Both the position numbers and the translations under genes were made by a program. Positions 61,693 through 64,000 of a DNA stretch of 64,000 nucleotides are shown piece after piece; position 1 is the first letter of the stretch, and every line of letters starts with the position of its first letter. Under the pieces are notes generated by a model. The model did not search any database, was not told the DNA's origin, and saw only the letters and a program-made list of their open reading frames with translations. Source of the stretch: Pseudohaliea sp964438205 (lineage in GTDB: Bacteria > Pseudomonadota > Gammaproteobacteria > Pseudomonadales > Halieaceae); the NCBI GenBank assembly GCA_964438205.1, contig CAYTJQ010000010.1:1-64000 (forward strand), given 5' to 3'.

Positions 61693-63202
61693 GGGGGACG
61701 ACCGTGTCGAGAACCCGGGCGGAGGAGATGACCCCGGGCATCCCGGCGCCGGGGTGCGTGCCCGCGCCGACCAGGTAGAGCCCCTGCACATCCTCGCTCC
61801 GGTTGTGCGGGCGGAAGGAGGCGCTCTGCCAGAGCACCGGCTCGAAGCTGAAGCCGGCGCCGCGATAGGAGAGGAGCCGGTTCTCGAAATCCAGCGGCGT
61901 GGTGACCAGGGAGGTGGCCAGGGAAGCCCCCAGCCCCGGCAGCATCGTCTCCTCGAGCCGCTGTTCGATGGCCTTGCGGTAGGTCTCGGCGTGGGTCGAC
62001 CAGTCCACGTCGCCCTCGAGGTGCGGCACCGGTGACAGCGCGTAGAAGGCGTCGCAGCCCTCGGGCGCGAGATCCGGGTCGGTGGCCGTGGGCCGGTGCA
62101 GGTAGAGGCTGAAATCCTGGCTCAGGCGCTTGTGCTTGAAGATGTCGGTGACCAGGCCCTTGTAGCGCGGCCCGAGCACGATGGCGTGGTGCGGTACATC
62201 CTCGTAGCGCCGGTTGGTACCGAAGTACCAGACGAAGAGGCCGTTGGAGAAGCGCGAGCGCTCGATGCGCCGGTTGGTCCAGGTGCGCCGGGCGCTGGCG
62301 GGCACGAGGTGCCGGTAGGTCCAGGCGGCATCCGCGTTGGAGACCACGATATCGGCCTTCAGGGTCTCGCCGTCGGCGAGGCGCACGCCGGTGGCCCTGC
62401 CCTGCTCGACGAGGATCTCGTCCACCTCCGCGTTGAAGCGCAGCCGGTTGCCCTGGCCGCGGATCAGGCCTGCGAGGCCGTTGATGATGGCGCCGGTCCC
62501 GCCCATGGCCGAATACACGCCGAACTGCCGCTCGAGGTAGGAAATGAGCGTGTACACCGCCGGCACGGAGAAGGGGTTGCCCCCCACCAGCAGCGGGTGG
62601 AAGCTGAGCACGATGCGCACGTAGGGGTCCTGCACGTAGTGCGAGACCTGGTTGTAGACGCTGCGATAGGCGCGCAGGGCGAGGAAGTCCGGCGCCATTT
62701 TCATGAGGTCGGCGAAGGAGTCGAAGGGCAGGTGACCCACCTTCTCGAAACCGATCTCGTAGGTGCGGCGGCTGATCTCCATGTAGCGATCGTAGCCGGC
62801 GACGTCCGCCGGGTTGAAGCGGGCGATCTCGGCGCGGGTCGCGTCGGCGTCGCCGGAGTAGTCGAACACTTTCCCGTCATCGAAGCGGATGCGGTAGAAC
62901 GGCGACATGAGGCGCAGGTCGACGTCGTCCTCGAAGCGCTTGCCGCAGAGGTTCCACAGCTCGCGCAAGAGGAACGGCGCGGTGACGATGGTCGGCCCGG
63001 CGTCGAAGGTAAAGCCGTCCTGCTTGTGCACGTAGGCGCGGCCGCCGGGGGCATCCAGGCGCTCGAGGACGGTGACGCGGAAACCGCGGGCGCCGAGGCG
63101 GATCGCCGCAGCGAGGCCGCCGATACCGCTGCCGATGACGACGGCGTGAGGGGCGTCGGGCCCGGCGATGGGCGTGGTGAACTCCGGCAGCGGACTGTTC
63201 AT
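61673..63202 (-). CDS. crtI: Phytoene desaturase CrtI
   Basis: A 509-residue FAD desaturase. N-terminal dinucleotide fold HAVVIGSGIGGLAAAIRLGARGF and the C-terminal bacterial-type desaturase signature LVGAGTHPGAGMPGVISSARVLD. Three- or four-step specificity (neurosporene or lycopene) cannot be told. No good ribosome site precedes the ATG at 63202, and a PpsR-type operator covers it. Confidence 0.96.
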   Translation of the reverse strand: MNSPLPEFTTPIAGPDAPHAVVIGSGIGGLAAAIRLGARGFRVTVLERLDAPGGRAYVHKQDGFTFDAGPTIVTAPFLLRELWNLCGKRFEDDVDLRLMSPFYRIRFDDGKVFDYSGDADATRAEIARFNPADVAGYDRYMEISRRTYEIGFEKVGHLPFDSFADLMKMAPDFLALRAYRSVYNQVSHYVQDPYVRIVLSFHPLLVGGNPFSVPAVYTLISYLERQFGVYSAMGGTGAIINGLAGLIRGQGNRLRFNAEVDEILVEQGRATGVRLADGETLKADIVVSNADAAWTYRHLVPASARRTWTNRRIERSRFSNGLFVWYFGTNRRYEDVPHHAIVLGPRYKGLVTDIFKHKRLSQDFSLYLHRPTATDPDLAPEGCDAFYALSPVPHLEGDVDWSTHAETYRKAIEQRLEETMLPGLGASLATSLVTTPLDFENRLLSYRGAGFSFEPVLWQSASFRPHNRSEDVQGLYLVGAGTHPGAGMPGVISSARVLDTVVPHANTFR

Positions 63203-63239
63203 TTTTTCTTACACCCCGAGGTGTCAAGCTGGCTTAACA
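63196..63239. promoter_or_regulatory. Paired PpsR/CrtJ operators at crtI
   Basis: Two exact sites: TGT-TCATTTTTTCTT-ACA (63196-63213, overlapping the crtI ATG) and TGT-CAAGCTGGCTTA-ACA (63222-63239), starts 26 bp apart. The second gives TTGACA on the minus strand. The rest of 63203-63303 shows nothing else. Confidence 0.85.
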
Positions 63240-63303
63240 GCATAGCACAGCCTTCTCTCCGGTGAAGCTTGATTCAGGACAAGATCCGGCCTTCCAGCAC
63301 GGG

Positions 63304-64000
63304 TCAGGGCAAGCCCGCCTCGTGGGCAATCCCCATGATCAGGTCGGCGAACAGCTGCGGGTTCTCCTCGTGGCCGAGGTGGCCGAGTCCCGGCACCGGG
63401 TGCAGCACCGAGCCGGGCACGCGACCGAGGAGGCTGCGGGCCTGCGCGGGCGGCACGGCGCGGTCGTTCTGGCAGGCCACGAGGTGCAGCGGCACCGGGA
63501 GCCGCGGCAGGTCTGCCTCCAGCCCCTCCAGCTCCCAGGCGGCCATCATGCCGAGAACGCCGCGGATGTGCTTCGAGGAGCGGGACAGGCCGTGGTAGAA
63601 GTCGACGCCGATATTGTCGCTGGCCGAGCCGGTCTGCTCGATGAACCGGTCCATCATCGGCCGCCGCCGGGCGCTGAAGGCCAGCAGCTGCGGCAGGGCC
63701 GGCACCCGGTCGAGGACCCGGGCAGCCCCGGGGAAGAGCCGGCCCATCATCCCCGGGAGCGGCAGCAGCGCGCCGTTCAGCGAGACGAGGGCCGCCGGCG
63801 CGGCGCCGCCGTCGAGCACCAGCCGCGCGGCGACGGCGGCGCCGGCGGAGTGGCCCGCGATGATCACCGGCGCGAGTGCCAGTTCGTCCAGCAGCGCGCG
63901 CACGGCTCGGGTCATGCCGGGGAGGGAGCAGGCGTCGGGCTGGTAGTCGCTGTAGCCGTGCCCCGGGAGGTCCGGCGCCAGCACCCGGAAGCGGGTCGCC
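63304..64000 (-). CDS. bchO: Magnesium chelatase accessory alpha/beta hydrolase BchO (5' part beyond window)
   Basis: About 231 C-terminal residues of an alpha/beta hydrolase; the frame stays open through the right edge (...TRFRVLAPDLPGHGYSD). Nucleophile elbow GHSAGAAVAARL, a cap region and the catalytic histidine in GLGHLGHEENP match BchO, usually encoded with bchI and bchD. The biochemical role is uncertain. bchI/bchD probably lie just outside the window (inference). Confidence 0.9.
   Translation of the reverse strand, partial: ATRFRVLAPDLPGHGYSDYQPDACSLPGMTRAVRALLDELALAPVIIAGHSAGAAVAARLVLDGGAAPAALVSLNGALLPLPGMMGRLFPGAARVLDRVPALPQLLAFSARRRPMMDRFIEQTGSASDNIGVDFYHGLSRSSKHIRGVLGMMAAWELEGLEADLPRLPVPLHLVACQNDRAVPPAQARSLLGRVPGSVLHPVPGLGHLGHEENPQLFADLIMGIAHEAGLP

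Noticed and set aside
1..64000. tRNA, rRNA and insertion sequences
   Set aside because: Looked for cloverleaf/TpsiC-like segments, rRNA signatures and transposase-like proteins; none recognised by eye. A covariance-model scan was not possible.

Overview
The window is very GC-rich, densely coded bacterial DNA from a gammaproteobacterial phototroph. The first ~25.8 kb has gene neighbourhoods typical of gammaproteobacteria (trxA-rho-ubiD; algZ-algR-hemC-hemD-hemX-hemY with divergent argH; lptM-lysA-dapF-DUF484-xerC-yigB; glnK-amtB with a second PII; ubiK-comM; rep; cytochrome c5). From ~25.9 kb to the right edge it is a photosynthesis gene cluster (PGC). The oxygen-dependent cyclase AcsF is present and no bchE is seen, there are LH1 and reaction-centre genes but no LH2 genes, and a BLUF photoreceptor gene sits at the edge. 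This fits an aerobic anoxygenic phototroph such as the OM60/NOR5 (Halieaceae) lineage. An Ectothiorhodospiraceae-like purple bacterium cannot be excluded from the sequence alone; the taxonomic statement is inference.

Layout. 0-3.9 kb: end of an ABC-F ATPase gene, a GIY-YIG protein, trxA, rho, ubiD. 4-10.2 kb (minus): algZ-algR-hemC-hemD-hemX-hemY, supplying tetrapyrrole precursor enzymes. 10.3-16.4 kb (plus): argH and the lptM-lysA-dapF-DUF484-xerC-yigB operon. 16.4-18.8 kb (minus): glnK-amtB behind a sigma-54/NtrC-type promoter, then a second PII gene. 18.9-25.8 kb: ubiK, comM, rep, cytochrome c5, a GST and two lipoproteins.

PGC. 25.9-26.3 kb: BLUF protein (minus). 26.6-27.6 kb: acsF (plus). 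31.4-27.6 kb (minus): bchG, an LhaA/PucC-family gene, bchP, a small membrane protein. 32.9-31.5 kb (minus): the repressor ppsR. 33.2-46.1 kb (plus): bchFNBHLM-lhaA-puhABCE. 46.3-47.6 kb (plus): a HemN-like radical SAM gene. 59.5-47.7 kb (minus): a superoperon-like series crtE-crtF-bchCXYZ-pufQLMC-pufBA-idi, with LH1 pufBA after pufC instead of before pufL. 59.6-60.6 kb (plus): crtC. 63.2-60.6 kb (minus): crtI-crtB. The right edge cuts bchO.

How it works together. AcsF, DPOR (BchLNB), COR (BchXYZ), BchF, BchC, BchM, BchH, BchG and BchP cover most of bacteriochlorophyll a synthesis; bchD and bchI are not in the window and may lie beyond bchO. Idi, CrtE, CrtB, CrtI, CrtC and CrtF make methoxylated carotenoids of the spirilloxanthin type, but no crtD is seen. 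PufLM, PuhA and the tetraheme PufC form the reaction centre and PufBA forms LH1.

The most notable regulatory signal is a set of TGT-N12-ACA palindromes (PpsR/CrtJ operator consensus) at almost every PGC promoter. At four promoter regions (bchF, bchC, crtE/crtC, crtI) they occur as pairs whose starts are exactly 26 bp apart. No tRNA, rRNA, CRISPR array, insertion sequence or prophage was recognised. The only stretch above 300 bp without a gene is 18533-18889, which carries the glnK promoter region.
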